From contig NZ_JNIR01000001.1 of assembly GCF_000702605.1 (NCBI RefSeq), forward strand, positions 920,501 through 984,500: a stretch of 64,000 nucleotides of DNA. The letters are read 5' to 3'. A program made the translations under genes and the position numbers. Positions 1 to 9,235 of this stretch are shown piece by piece. Every line of letters begins with the position of its first letter. The first letter of the stretch is position 1. Source of the stretch: Exiguobacterium acetylicum DSM 20416 (lineage in GTDB: Bacteria > Bacillota > Bacilli > Exiguobacteriales > Exiguobacteriaceae). Below the pieces are notes generated by a model, which saw only the letters and a program-made list of their open reading frames with translations, searched no databases and was not told where the DNA came from.

Positions 1-28
1 ATTGGAATTTCGTCGATGAAAAAAAGAG

Positions 29-252
29 CTGACTCAAAAGTTGGTCTCTACAAAGAAAAGGGTGGCAGAATGATGATCTGCCACCCTTTTCTCGTAAAAA
101 TGACGCGTCACACGCCACCCCTACAGGAAAAAGCGCATTATGCGCTGTCAGACAAACAAGATCCGCTTTCCTGCTTAAATGAAGCAGGATAACTGGCTTG
201 TGTCTCGTCTGAGGAAAGGGCGTGAAAAGACGCGTCATTCTTTTTTGAGTCA
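29..252. repeat. Possible MITE-like imperfect inverted-repeat element
   Basis: The stretch is bounded by TGACTCAAAA at 30-39 and its exact reverse complement at 243-252. Inside, a second pair of arms occurs: AATGACGCGTC near 99-109 against GACGCGTCATT at 229-239. The left arm carries an extra hairpin (56-90) absent from the right arm. No ORF lies inside. Terminal inverted repeats around about 220 bp of non-coding DNA suggest a miniature transposable element or a structured intergenic repeat. No second copy is seen in this window and no target duplication was identified. Confidence 0.35.
56..90. terminator. Bidirectional rho-independent terminator-like hairpin
   Basis: A 14-bp perfect stem (AAAAGGGTGGCAGA / TCTGCCACCCTTTT) encloses a 7-nt loop and has A-rich and T-rich flanks, so it can work on either strand. 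It lies about 170 bp downstream of the minus-strand teichoic-acid gene that ends at 263. Confidence 0.7.
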
Positions 253-262
253 ATACCATTTG

Positions 263-2206
263 TTATAGCTGAAAATGATGTTGCATCGCTTCGAAAATCC
301 GTTTACTTGCTTTCGTATCGTCAAACGCATAAATGTGACTGAGATGACGTTTAAACTTTTTAGGCATCTTCGATTCGCGTAGTGATTCCATCAAGGCGTC
401 TCTTGTTTCGATGACGTCTCCTGGTAACAAATCCGTCGATTCGCCGGCATTATCTTCGCCGACTAAGACAGGTGGACGGTAGTAGATGACCTTTTTATGC
501 ATCAAGGAGAAATCGAGACCGACACTCGAATAGTCGGTGATCAACACATGATGATTTTCAAGTAGCTCCTTGACTGTGAACGCATCCTGACTGATGACAT
601 CGACGAAGTCCGAGTGGAATAAGTGACTGAACTTTTGGAAGTTGCGGTGGAGATAGAAAGAAGCTTCATACTTATGTTCCATGACGAGTTCTCTCAACCG
701 TTCATCCGTGATCAACGCTTGAAACTCCTGATAGTAGTCACTCTCCATAAATTGTTCATCTGGATACGTATCGATTTTCGGTCGCCACGTTGGCATGATC
801 AACAGCTTTTTCCGATTCTTGTATCGCTTGATCCAACGTGATCGTTCAGTGATCAATTGATCGAATCGAGCGAGTCCTGTCACAATGATTTCGTCAGGAT
901 GAAAACCGTAATCGCGGGCGATGAGCTGTTTCTCCCGTTCAGAGGAGACGACGAATAAATCGGTGAAAGGGTGCGGCATCTTTTTTCCATAAAGATTACT
1001 GACATCTTTTGACCCGATGACGCCATGTTGTAAGAACAGCTTTTGTTTCGTTTGAATCAACGCTTCCGTTTTATATGTAGCAAACGGTAAGACATAACTC
1101 GACGAATGCGTATGGCAGAGAATATCTGCTGCTTGAACGACCTCGATGTTCTCTGGTGATTTGTAGAAAACGATATGGTTCTCATATCCAGTAAGCTTTT
1201 TCAGGTCTGGACTCGTCCGACTGATGATGTAATAGATGTTGAACTGTTTCCGGTAGGTATCGACGAGATACTTAAAGAAAATCATCCCGTTATCTTGTGC
1301 TTTATCCGGATATTCAAAACAGATGATCGTCTTCTTCGTAGGATCCAGTCCAAGTAACGGTTGGGGATTTGCGTAATACTTGACCGTTTCGACGGGTACT
1401 GGAATCAGACGCATCGCAAGACGTTCCGACACGGTTGAGTACGGTCGAATCAGTATATCGTATTGATCATTAAACGGTAACCAATGCTCATCGTTCAAGA
1501 GTTCCGGATGGTTTTTAAAGTGGCGAATCCGAGGTGTAAAACCAGAAATCGGCATCTCACGAATCGAAAAGCCAAACAATAGGTCGTAGATGTTTACATT
1601 AAGGGTTTCGTAGTCATACTGGTCACCGAGCAATTGATTGACGAGTTCTTTTTCGATCACTGCCTCGACCTCTGTTTTGAAACGTCGGGCATCGACCGGT
1701 GTGACGCTGAAGCGTTCAATCGGCAGGGTGATTTTTTGTTCCAGATGTCTGAATTTAATGAAGCAACTCGGCTGCTCCACTTCGAAGTACTTCGAGTGAA
1801 ATGAAAACTTCAAGAGAAGCGAATCGTTGTGTCGAGTCAAGCCTTCAAACATGATGTCTTGATTGTAGAAATTCATGATGGACGGTTTTTTGTTATAGAT
1901 CAGACTAAGCTCATCGTCTTGATCGATGAAAATGAAATAGGAATGTTTCCCTTGTTTGATGTAACTATTCGGTGCGATGTCCAGTGGCTCCGAAAGATGT
2001 TTGAACGAGATCGGTGTTCCGGATTCATCGACGAATTTAACAGGATGATTCTTATTTTTGAAGATATCAAGCAATGTATCGATTGATAGCACAAAGGCTG
2101 TCTCAATTCGTTGGAGGGGTATCAGTTGTTCATTGATCGCTAACTGTAGGCTTTGGTGCGGAAGATTCTCGATCAAAAACGTATGATCACGACAGGTGAT
2201 TTTCAT
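263..2206 (-). CDS. CDP-glycerol glycerophosphotransferase family protein (TagF-like)
   Basis: Members of this family polymerise or prime glycerol-phosphate (teichoic acid) chains from CDP-glycerol at the inner face of the membrane. The C-terminal 350 or so residues carry the family signature: LQHGVIG, then PTWRP, then ITDYSS followed by a VIYYRPP stretch. The N-terminal 280 residues look like a beta-rich substrate-side module without membrane segments. Total length is about 647 aa. The start is placed at 2206 because AAAGGAAG lies about 10 nt before that ATG; the ATG at 2227 overlaps this ribosome site and has none of its own. The gene is divergent from a TagE-like transferase and galU, which supports a wall-polymer role. 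Whether it makes poly-glycerol phosphate or adds a primer cannot be told. Confidence 0.85.
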   Translation of the reverse strand: MKITCRDHTFLIENLPHQSLQLAINEQLIPLQRIETAFVLSIDTLLDIFKNKNHPVKFVDESGTPISFKHLSEPLDIAPNSYIKQGKHSYFIFIDQDDELSLIYNKKPSIMNFYNQDIMFEGLTRHNDSLLLKFSFHSKYFEVEQPSCFIKFRHLEQKITLPIERFSVTPVDARRFKTEVEAVIEKELVNQLLGDQYDYETLNVNIYDLLFGFSIREMPISGFTPRIRHFKNHPELLNDEHWLPFNDQYDILIRPYSTVSERLAMRLIPVPVETVKYYANPQPLLGLDPTKKTIICFEYPDKAQDNGMIFFKYLVDTYRKQFNIYYIISRTSPDLKKLTGYENHIVFYKSPENIEVVQAADILCHTHSSSYVLPFATYKTEALIQTKQKLFLQHGVIGSKDVSNLYGKKMPHPFTDLFVVSSEREKQLIARDYGFHPDEIIVTGLARFDQLITERSRWIKRYKNRKKLLIMPTWRPKIDTYPDEQFMESDYYQEFQALITDERLRELVMEHKYEASFYLHRNFQKFSHLFHSDFVDVISQDAFTVKELLENHHVLITDYSSVGLDFSLMHKKVIYYRPPVLVGEDNAGESTDLLPGDVIETRDALMESLRESKMPKKFKRHLSHIYAFDDTKASKRIFEAMQHHFQL

Positions 2207-2227
2207 TGGTGCATGGCTTCCTTTCAT

Positions 2228-2586
2228 ACTCTGATTCAGTCGTTCTTAAACTACATCACCTACCATACAATATCTTCCGATTTCTGCAAAGATGTAGATT
2301 GATTGGAAACCAATCCAGTATAGTCTTCTGGCTAAAGGATATTGGGAAAAGACAGACTTTACCGCATCTTCGACAGACTATTGGTTGCAGAACTGTGACA
2401 ATGATTGGGTATTATGCAAAACCAATTGACTTTGTTCGTAAAAAAGGAGATAAATAGAAACTGTATTGGTAAATGCGACTGGTATCGCAATAGGTTTATG
2501 AAAAAGAAAAGTCGGCTATATATAGAGGTTGAACTCACAGAAAAAAACAGGGATCAATCTTGAAGGGTGAAGGGGAGTAATGACAG
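2228..2586. other. Divergent intergenic region
   Basis: About 360 bp separate the divergent teichoic-acid genes and should hold both promoters. A TTGACT (2428-2433) followed by AT-rich sequence is a possible rightward -35. I see no coding sequence and no strong hairpin. Confidence 0.4.
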
Positions 2587-4083
2587 ATGCTGTATACGGT
2601 AACATCGACATTACCACCAAAACACGGTGGTAGAACGAAGTCGTTATTGAGTCGGATCGCGCTCATGGAACAAGAACTTGGCGCCGGTTCAACAATCGTC
2701 ACGACGAACTATAATGCAAACTATATGGAAGTCTACGAATTGTTCCGAACGGAAGAAAAAGTCGGTCCGAAAGTACAATTTGAAAATATCTACGATTGGC
2801 TATCAGATTACAAATTGTTAAGTATTCCAACGACTCGTTTTCGTAACAAACCGATCATCAAAGAAACGGCGCGTGAAATCGAAGGATTGAAAAGCGTCGA
2901 GAAAAAAGGCAGTGACGCCGTTCGTTATTATGATGAGGAAGATGAGTATGTCCTCTACCGTAAATTTTACCCTGAAACGCAAGTCGTCGAATTCGAGGAT
3001 TTCATGACGAACGCTTCCCGTAAAAAAGTCGAGCGCTGGGAATATAACGTCTACGGCCAATTACACCGGAAGACGATTTATTCGCCGGTCCATCATGGAA
3101 AGATGATGGAAGAGTTGTATGATTCGGAAGGCAATGTCTATTGTAAGAAGTTTTACAATGAAATGGCGCGCCCGAAGCTCATCTTGATTCAGTTATACCG
3201 AAACGGCAGAATGTACAAAGCGTTCAAAAAAGAGAAGGACTTATTTGAGTATTACTTCAATCGATTATTTAAAGACGGTGATGTCTTGTTCGTCGATGCG
3301 CGTTTACTCGACCGCTCGATTCTCAACATCAAGGCAGATGTCAAACGGGTCATGGTCATCCATAACTCACACTTGGATGGTTCGACCGTCAAAGGATCAT
3401 ATACGACAATGTTCTCGGAATCCGATAAAGTGACACGTTTCATCAGTCTGACGAATCACCAAAAAGAAGACATTTTGGAGCGGTATAACATCCCGCAAGA
3501 GAAGATTTCCATCATTCCTCACTTTATCGTCCCAGAACAGGTGCAACGACGGGAACAGGTCAAGGATCAATTCTGTTTCATCGGTCGATTCGGTCTGCAA
3601 AAACAGATGGATCATTTGATTAAGAGTTATGCGATTTTCAAACAGTCAGGTCACGCGACGAAGCTTGTGCTCTACGGCATGGACGAACAAGGACAACTGG
3701 CGATGATGGAGAGTTTGATAGAAGAGCTTGGCTTACAGGACGATATCGAAATCCACGGCTTCACGTCGAATCCGGCAGAAGTGTTCCGGGAATCAAGAGC
3801 ATCACTGTTGACGAGTGAATTTGAAGGATTTGGACTGACGGTCATGGAAAGTATTAATGTGGGCTGTCCGGTTATCTCTTATGACGTCAAATACGGACCA
3901 CGCGAAATCATCGCTCACGGCGAGAACGGCTACCTCGTTCCAGCGAACGATATGGAAGCTTTTGCTGCCGCGATGGTGCAACTCGTTGAACGACCACTCG
4001 AGCGCGTCGAGACGAAGCCATCGCTTTACCTCGAGACAGCTGTAAAGAACTATGGACGATTACTAGAAGAATTAAGCAACTAA
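2587..4083 (+). CDS. GT4-family glycosyltransferase, TagE/TarM-like
   Basis: Predicted cytoplasmic retaining glycosyltransferase that attaches sugar to wall teichoic acid or a related polymer. The GT-B fold C-terminal half carries FCFIGRFGLQKQ, then SEFEGFGLTVMES with the EX7E-type glutamates, then YDVKYGPREII, which resembles poly(glycerol-phosphate) alpha-glucosyltransferase TagE and TarM. Residues 60-260 form the large insertion typical of that group, rich in DEEDEY-type charged repeats. Length is 498 aa. A GGGGAG ribosome site precedes the ATG. The gene is followed 34 bp later by galU, which makes the UDP-glucose donor, so the two probably form an operon. Acceptor and sugar are inferred, not shown. 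Confidence 0.82.
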   Translation: MLYTVTSTLPPKHGGRTKSLLSRIALMEQELGAGSTIVTTNYNANYMEVYELFRTEEKVGPKVQFENIYDWLSDYKLLSIPTTRFRNKPIIKETAREIEGLKSVEKKGSDAVRYYDEEDEYVLYRKFYPETQVVEFEDFMTNASRKKVERWEYNVYGQLHRKTIYSPVHHGKMMEELYDSEGNVYCKKFYNEMARPKLILIQLYRNGRMYKAFKKEKDLFEYYFNRLFKDGDVLFVDARLLDRSILNIKADVKRVMVIHNSHLDGSTVKGSYTTMFSESDKVTRFISLTNHQKEDILERYNIPQEKISIIPHFIVPEQVQRREQVKDQFCFIGRFGLQKQMDHLIKSYAIFKQSGHATKLVLYGMDEQGQLAMMESLIEELGLQDDIEIHGFTSNPAEVFRESRASLLTSEFEGFGLTVMESINVGCPVISYDVKYGPREIIAHGENGYLVPANDMEAFAAAMVQLVERPLERVETKPSLYLETAVKNYGRLLEELSN

Positions 4084-4117
4084 ACCTACTACTTGAACGA
4101 TGAAGAGGATGAACGTT

Positions 4118-4984
4118 ATGAAGAAAATCACGAAAGCCATTATTCCAGCAGCAGGACTCGGAACACGTTTCTTACCTGCGACAAAAGCCATGCCAAAAGA
4201 GATGTTACCGATTCTCGATAAACCGACGATCCAGTATATCGTCGAAGAAGCGGCAAAAGCCGGTATCGAAGATATCATCATCGTCACGGGTAAACACAAA
4301 CGGGCTATCGAAGATCATTTCGATAACCAAAAAGAACTCGAGATCACGCTCGAGAACTCCGGGAAGACGGAATTACTCGAAAAGGTTCAATTCTCGACGA
4401 ACCTAGCGAACATCTTCTATGTCCGCCAAAAAGAACAAAAAGGTCTCGGTCATGCCATTTTGACGGCGAAACAGTTCATCGGGAACGAACCGTTCGCAGT
4501 CTTACTCGGGGACGATATCGTTGAGTCGGACGATCCGGCAATCAAACAATTGATGGACGTCTACGAACAGACGGAGAAATCGGTCATCGGTGTACAAGAA
4601 GTCCGTCCGGAAGATACGCATCGTTACGGCATCATCGATCCTGTTTCGCAAAACGGACGACTATATGACGTGAAAAAATTCGTCGAAAAACCGGCTCTGG
4701 GCACAGCACCATCAAACCTCGCAATCATGGGGCGTTACGTACTGACACCGGATATCTTTGATTATCTAGCGAATCAAGGAGAAGGGGCGGGCGGTGAGAT
4801 TCAATTGACGGATGCGATTGAACGCTTGAATGCGGATAGCCAAGTCTTTGCGTATGATTTCGAAGGCAACCGCTATGATGTCGGAGAGAAACTCGGCTTC
4901 GTCAAGACGACGATTGAATACGCGTTGAAAGATGCAGAGATGCGTGACGAACTGAAAGCTTTCATCAAGACACTAGACATTTAA
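4118..4984 (+). CDS. galU: UTP--glucose-1-phosphate uridylyltransferase GalU/GtaB
   Basis: Makes UDP-glucose from UTP and glucose 1-phosphate in the cytoplasm, supplying teichoic-acid glycosylation and glycolipids. The N-terminal nucleotide-binding motif [19 protein letters not shown] is intact, as are the LGDDIV metal site, the FVEKP motif and the GGEIQLTDA segment. Length of 288 aa is normal. Three ATGs sit in frame; the third (4118) is chosen because AGAGGA lies 8 nt upstream of it, whereas the ones at 4100 and 4109 lack a spaced ribosome site. A strong terminator follows the stop. Confidence 0.95.
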   Translation: MKKITKAIIPAAGLGTRFLPATKAMPKEMLPILDKPTIQYIVEEAAKAGIEDIIIVTGKHKRAIEDHFDNQKELEITLENSGKTELLEKVQFSTNLANIFYVRQKEQKGLGHAILTAKQFIGNEPFAVLLGDDIVESDDPAIKQLMDVYEQTEKSVIGVQEVRPEDTHRYGIIDPVSQNGRLYDVKKFVEKPALGTAPSNLAIMGRYVLTPDIFDYLANQGEGAGGEIQLTDAIERLNADSQVFAYDFEGNRYDVGEKLGFVKTTIEYALKDAEMRDELKAFIKTLDI

Positions 4985-4992
4985 CATGATGG

Positions 4993-5024
4993 ACCACTCT
5001 GACAAGATTCAGGGTGGTTTTTTT
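4993..5024 (+). terminator. Rho-independent terminator after galU
   Basis: A 10-bp stem (ACCACTCTGA / TCAGGGTGGT, one G-T pair) with a 6-nt loop is followed by seven T residues, 8 bp after the galU stop. Confidence 0.9.
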
Positions 5025-5087
5025 GTGATTTCTGAAACCAATCCGTCGAGTCGAAACGTAGAAGAAATGAGAAGAGAGGTGCTACAT

Positions 5088-5354
5088 ATGTTAACGTGGC
5101 TCGGTATGAGGACTGATAAAAAAGCAGGACGACAATTTTTCACAGGTGTCGAAAAGAAAACAATTTTCCTGATCTTGCTTCTATCGCTTGTGATCTTGAA
5201 GGGTGTGAAGTGGGGAGTGACAGCACTCATCCCAACGGCATTTTTCAGTGATCCGATCGTTTCCGTGTTACCAGGCGTGCTTGGCGTCCTAACAGCAGTC
5301 GTTTTCGTGCTTTTGGTAGAGCGCTCCCTGCAAGATAAGTCGAGTGAAAAGTAA
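5088..5354 (+). CDS. Small two-segment membrane protein, unknown
   Basis: An 88-aa protein with two predicted hydrophobic segments, around residues 22-44 (TIFLILLLSLVILKGVKWGV) and 58-78 (VLPGVLGVLTAVVFVLLVE), and a charged C-terminus. The start is taken at 5088, where AGAGGT lies 7 nt upstream; the longer reading from 4986 would run through the galU terminator. No family recognised. It is followed by its own terminator. Confidence 0.6.
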   Translation: MLTWLGMRTDKKAGRQFFTGVEKKTIFLILLLSLVILKGVKWGVTALIPTAFFSDPIVSVLPGVLGVLTAVVFVLLVERSLQDKSSEK

Positions 5355-5405
5355 GAGATACACGAAGACCACCTGAAGTTTGTCGATTCAGATTGAAGAC
5401 AATGT

Positions 5406-5439
5406 GCAATTTTTCTCTAATTGAGAAAGATTGCGCTTT
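5406..5439 (+). terminator. Rho-independent terminator
   Basis: Stem GCAATTTTTCTC / GAGAAAGATTGC (12 bp with one G-T pair), loop TAATT, then a CTTTTT tail, 51 bp downstream of the small membrane protein gene. Confidence 0.75.
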
Positions 5440-5760
5440 TTCGTTTATCTCGAATCATTTTCCAGGGTCAAGCTTCTCGCGGATGCTCCTGCTTATTTTT
5501 CTCTAGAAGGCGATTTTGAGCGAAAAAATGCTTATGTGATACTTTTTCTAAATTCATCCAAATCAAACGAGAAATTGATGATTTCGTTCCATAAATTGTT
5601 AGGTAGAACGTAATTGTCTCCTCGTTAAAAATAGGATAAACCTTTTTTTAAGTTGAATTGGTAAAAAATAAATGTAATTATATAAATATAGTAAAATTGA
5701 AATGTTTTACTTCTATAAAAGTAAAATAAAGTATGGAGAATTGAGAGGTGATACAGAAAG
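5440..5760. other. AT-rich intergenic region
   Basis: About 320 bp of AT-rich DNA. A 60-codon open frame exists here but has no ribosome site and an unconvincing composition. The sequence just before 5761 is very A/T rich and presumably contains the promoter of the next gene. Nothing else is seen. Confidence 0.4.
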
Positions 5761-5958
5761 ATGAAAAATCAAATTTTAGAAAGTGTTTTCGCAGCAATGT
5801 TTTTTCTTATTTTTCTAATGTTTTTTGAAGGAATGCCGAAGTCGACTGATACATGGGTCGAATATGGAATAAAGTCTGTGGCAATTGCTGTCATTTTCCT
5901 AATAACGGAAGGTATTTTTTCTAAAAAATCTCTCAAAAAAAACACATCAAATCAATAA
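5761..5958 (+). CDS. Small membrane protein, unknown
   Basis: A 65-aa protein with two hydrophobic segments (residues 8-24 and 37-53) and a lysine-rich tail. GAGAGGTG precedes the ATG at about 10 nt. Its base composition is more AT-rich than the surrounding envelope genes. No family recognised. It ends just before a shared bidirectional terminator. Confidence 0.55.
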   Translation: MKNQILESVFAAMFFLIFLMFFEGMPKSTDTWVEYGIKSVAIAVIFLITEGIFSKKSLKKNTSNQ

Positions 5959-5997
5959 AGTATTCAATTGTTTTAATGCTGAGTACACGATAGAAAC

Positions 5998-6029
5998 AAA
6001 GCCCACATGTGCGTTATAATGTGGGCTTT
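5998..6029. terminator. Bidirectional terminator
   Basis: Perfect 11-bp stem AAAGCCCACAT / ATGTGGGCTTT with a 10-nt loop, placed between the convergent genes at 5761 and 6112. Confidence 0.8.
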
Positions 6030-6111
6030 CTTCAATGCAAAGTGATCGAGTGAAATATATTACGATATGACGAATCCATTATTTTCACTAATACCGTAAT
6101 CCAACTCGAGG

Positions 6112-7155
6112 TTATTTCTTCATCCATTTCGCACTCCGACCAAGACCTGATGGGGCAATGATCCCTTCGTCACGTAAGTCACGCAACACGCGATTGATTG
6201 TTGCCTCACTGATGTCGGGGCACGCTTTCCGTACGTCTGCCTTCGTGAATGGTGTGATTCGTCCTTCGACGAAACGACGAATCCGACTGTTCTTGTTTTG
6301 ACTACCGGTCGTGACCAAACCGACGCGATCTTCGAGTTCTTTGTAGGCAGCAAGAATCGTACTCAACAAGTAGTTGATCCAAGGAAACGGATCTTGTTGG
6401 TTTTGGTGCCAACGAACAGAAGAGAGACGGAGTGACTCATAGTAATCTTCCTTCCGTGATTCGACGATTTTCTCAAGACTGATATAGCGTCCGACCTCGA
6501 AGCCATACTGATAGAGAAGCAAGAGTGTCAACAATCGTGCCATCCGACCATTCCCGTCGTTAAAAGGATGAATGGATAGGAAATCGAGAACGAACAGACT
6601 CGTCAGGATGAGCGGATCGACGTCCTCGTGTTGCCGACGCTCACGTAGGCTGTCACATAACGTCTGCATCGCTGCCGGAGTTTCGAATGCTGGAACGGGA
6701 ATGAAGCGCGTCCGGCGCGTGCCATCCGGGTATGTCTCGCTGATCTCGTTATCGACGTTCTTCCACCGCCCACCTTCGACGGGGACAAACTTATAGAGTT
6801 CCTTGTGTAGTTGCAACAGAATGTTCGCATTGACAGGGATGTCCTCGGCTGAGGCATGGATCAGGTTGAGGACGTCCCGGTAACCAGCAATCTCTGCCTC
6901 GGAACGATCTGCGGGATCAGCTGACTTTGACATGATAGTTTGGAGACGACTCTCCGTGACGATGATTCCTTCAATCGCATTCGAGGCTTTCGTCGACTGG
7001 ATGACGGCGACATCGCGTAAGGTGTTGAGGATTTGAGGCGCTTGCTGTTTATAGAGATCCTGCTTTCCTTTGTACTCATTGATCCGTCCAATCAAACGGA
7101 CGGTCTCCATCGGCAGGGCGAGACTTTTGAGATAGGTATATGTATAGTCGCGCAT
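6112..7155 (-). CDS. Fic family protein, class II, with C-terminal HTH
   Basis: Fic proteins transfer AMP (or another nucleotide moiety) to target hydroxyls. The core motif HPFNDGNGRMAR is complete, including the catalytic His and the phosphate-binding GNGR. Upstream, around residues 60-66, SNAIEG matches the (S/T)xxxE(G/N) inhibitory motif, which places it in class II with an intramolecular N-terminal inhibitory helix. The last 60 residues form a winged-helix domain ending near ISEATINRVLRDLRDEGII. Length of 347 aa is normal for Fic-HTH proteins such as SoFic. The start at 7155 is chosen because AAAGGAG lies 8 nt upstream; the ATG at 7185 has no ribosome site. Three identical repeats in the promoter suggest autoregulation. 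The target is unknown. Confidence 0.9.
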   Translation of the reverse strand: MRDYTYTYLKSLALPMETVRLIGRINEYKGKQDLYKQQAPQILNTLRDVAVIQSTKASNAIEGIIVTESRLQTIMSKSADPADRSEAEIAGYRDVLNLIHASAEDIPVNANILLQLHKELYKFVPVEGGRWKNVDNEISETYPDGTRRTRFIPVPAFETPAAMQTLCDSLRERRQHEDVDPLILTSLFVLDFLSIHPFNDGNGRMARLLTLLLLYQYGFEVGRYISLEKIVESRKEDYYESLRLSSVRWHQNQQDPFPWINYLLSTILAAYKELEDRVGLVTTGSQNKNSRIRRFVEGRITPFTKADVRKACPDISEATINRVLRDLRDEGIIAPSGLGRSAKWMKK

Positions 7156-7215
7156 TCGTTGAACTCCTTTCACGAAATAGATCATTTTATATTAAACATA
7201 TTCATTTTTACACTT

Positions 7216-7305
7216 TTTGACTATGTTTATCGCTATTATAACGTATTTAAAAGCATTCAAGCATAGATAAACATAGTCAAATCACTATAATTTGACTATG
7301 TTTAT
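7216..7305 (-). promoter_or_regulatory. Promoter of the fic gene with three identical 15-bp repeats
   Basis: TTTGACTATGTTTAT occurs perfectly at 7216-7230, inverted at 7267-7281, and again direct at 7291-7305. The last two form a 39-bp inverted repeat with a 9-bp spacer. A minus-strand TATAAT (-10) lies at 7235-7240, so one copy sits over the start of transcription and two lie upstream. This is a typical repressor-operator layout; the HTH of the Fic protein is the obvious candidate binder. Confidence 0.65.
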
Positions 7306-7493
7306 ACGTGTTCTGATCATGATTATTTTTCTTTTAATTCTAACGATTTCCTTAAAATAAATAAATGTAGTGAATGACGAACCGAACTGAGTACAAAAGA
7401 CATCGGATACTCAAAGTCGTTTTTGCGCATTTCTCAATGCCCTTGTTGTAAAATAAGATAGATAACGACGGAACAGGTGAGGGGCGAACGGAC

Positions 7494-8291
7494 ATGACGA
7501 AGCGATCGATCCAAGATGCTGCTTTTTTGGGCAAACGAAAACAAGTAATGCGCTGCATCGAACGTGGTGACGATCTGAACGAACTGGATGAAGAAGGGTT
7601 TGCGGCACTTCATTGGGCAATTCAGGAAGGGTACCAACGGATCGTCGAATTATTGCTCGATCACGGTGCGGATGTTAACCTTCCGAATCAAGACGGAATG
7701 TCACCGTTGCATATCGCGCTATATGATCAAAAGACGGACATTGCGCTACTTTTGATCAAGCGAGGCGCTCATCTTGACTTAAATGAATATGGCTTCTCAG
7801 CGCTTCATTTAATAGCGGGGCGGTCCGGCAATAAAAAAGTCTTACGCAAACTAGCGCAGAACGTCGAATTGTTACATCAACGGACCGATGATGGGGAAGG
7901 TGTGACACCGCTACATTATGCGGCGCAAGAAGGCAAGTCGAAAAAAGTCCAACTGTTACTGGATGCAGGAGCAGAAGTCGATGCCGTCGGACTGGACGGA
8001 TTCACACCGTTGTATCTCGCAGTCGGAAATAATCATCCGAAAGCGGTCAAAGTGCTTCTAAAGGCGGGAGCCGACATCGAGGCGGAAAACGTTGCGGATG
8101 GCGATACGGCAGTCCTCGCATTAGCGAGTGCTTATGGCTATGAACGCGTCGTCCGGTTATTGCTCTCTTATGGAGCCGATCCACTACATCGAAATGAGGA
8201 CGGGCGGACAGCGCGTGATGCGGCACTTGATAATGAACACCATCAGATTGCGGAAATCTTGCGACAAAAAGAGATCGATGCGTCGTCATGA
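7494..8291 (+). CDS. Ankyrin-repeat protein
   Basis: A 265-aa protein made almost entirely of about seven ankyrin repeats, with repeated signatures such as GFAALHWAIQEGYQRIVELL, DGMSPLHIAL, GVTPLHYAAQEG and DGFTPLYLAV. These form a protein-binding solenoid. There is no signal peptide or membrane segment, so it is likely cytoplasmic. GTGAGGGG precedes the ATG. A strong terminator follows, so it is probably monocistronic. Partner unknown. Confidence 0.88.
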   Translation: MTKRSIQDAAFLGKRKQVMRCIERGDDLNELDEEGFAALHWAIQEGYQRIVELLLDHGADVNLPNQDGMSPLHIALYDQKTDIALLLIKRGAHLDLNEYGFSALHLIAGRSGNKKVLRKLAQNVELLHQRTDDGEGVTPLHYAAQEGKSKKVQLLLDAGAEVDAVGLDGFTPLYLAVGNNHPKAVKVLLKAGADIEAENVADGDTAVLALASAYGYERVVRLLLSYGADPLHRNEDGRTARDAALDNEHHQIAEILRQKEIDASS

Positions 8292-8307
8292 TGTGAGCAA
8301 AAAAAGT

Positions 8308-8355
8308 GATCCAACGCAGAAGACCGATGAACGGTTCTTCTACGTTGGATCTTTT
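8308..8355. terminator. Bidirectional terminator
   Basis: Long stem starting GATCCAACGCAGAAGA and ending with TTCTTCTACGTTGGATC, one mismatch and a small bulge, followed by CTTTTT. It lies between the convergent ankyrin and AraC genes. Confidence 0.85.
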
Positions 8356-8365
8356 TGCATTCGCA

Positions 8366-9235
8366 TTAAATGATTACATCGAACGACAAATTCGTCGGAT
8401 GTAACGGAAGAATCTCCTGAGGTAATTGATTCGTAGTCGGAATAGATGTCTGAACTTCATGACAGATGAATGAATCTGCCCAAACGGTTCCGCTTCCTTC
8501 AAGTAATACACCGAAGTGAAGCGATGCGGCTTCAAGTGGTACGTCAAGGACACAAGCGCAATACGTCCAGTCCTGGTCACCGGTCAACCCACGATTCGTC
8601 ATGTTATCGAACTGTACCGGGTCACCGTGGACGTCATCGACACGAAACCAGATGGCTGCCCTTTCGACTGCTTCCGTTCGCAGAAAACCTGCGACCATGA
8701 TTCGCTTCTCCCGATAAGCAGTTGCTTGTATGCTTTGCATCATCGTACCGAACATGCCTGCTTCTTCCGTGTCAGACGTAAAACTGATTTTTCCAGAGCT
8801 ACGTCCTTGATGGACGATCTCTGAATCGGTCTTAAGCGTGTAAGATCCGGCATGACTACCGCTTAAGAACCAACCTTCTACATGCTGTTCTTCCATTTGA
8901 ATCATCTCCTTATTCGTCATTAGTTCCATCAGCTTTACATATTTTCGTGGAGGTAAATGATATAACCCTTTGAACGCCCGCGTATAGGCTTCTTGTGACT
9001 GATACCCACACATCAATGCAACTTCGAGCAAGTCGACGCCGTCTCTTAAAAGAGTGGCGCTGACCGACAAACGACGTAAACGGACATATTCCCCAAGTGT
9101 CTGACCGACTTGCCGTTTGAAGAGTCGTCCGAAATGAAAAGTGGAGTAGTGATGGCGCTCTGCTAGTTGTTCCACCAGCCAATCATCAAATAGATGTGTT
9201 TCGATATCTTTAAGGATGACATCAATGGCAGTCAT
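8366..9235 (-). CDS. AraC-family regulator with C-terminal ligand-binding-like domain
   Basis: Residues 1-100 form the paired AraC helix-turn-helix (LAERHHYSTFHFGRLFKRQ, then EVALMCGYQSQEAYTRAFK and LPPRKY). Residues 125-285 form a beta-rich region resembling a carbohydrate-binding jelly roll, with GKISFTSDTEE and a WADSF segment; this is by pattern only. The DNA-binding domain is N-terminal, unlike classical AraC. The ATG at 9235 has no good ribosome site of its own; its A-T-G overlaps the TGA of a 31-aa ORF (ATGA), which points to translational coupling. Target genes are not evident. Confidence 0.82.
   Translation of the reverse strand: MTAIDVILKDIETHLFDDWLVEQLAERHHYSTFHFGRLFKRQVGQTLGEYVRLRRLSVSATLLRDGVDLLEVALMCGYQSQEAYTRAFKGLYHLPPRKYVKLMELMTNKEMIQMEEQHVEGWFLSGSHAGSYTLKTDSEIVHQGRSSGKISFTSDTEEAGMFGTMMQSIQATAYREKRIMVAGFLRTEAVERAAIWFRVDDVHGDPVQFDNMTNRGLTGDQDWTYCACVLDVPLEAASLHFGVLLEGSGTVWADSFICHEVQTSIPTTNQLPQEILPLHPTNLSFDVII

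Noticed and set aside
5431-5613. 60-codon plus-strand ORF
   Set aside because: No ribosome site, begins inside a terminator tail, and composition is not protein-like.
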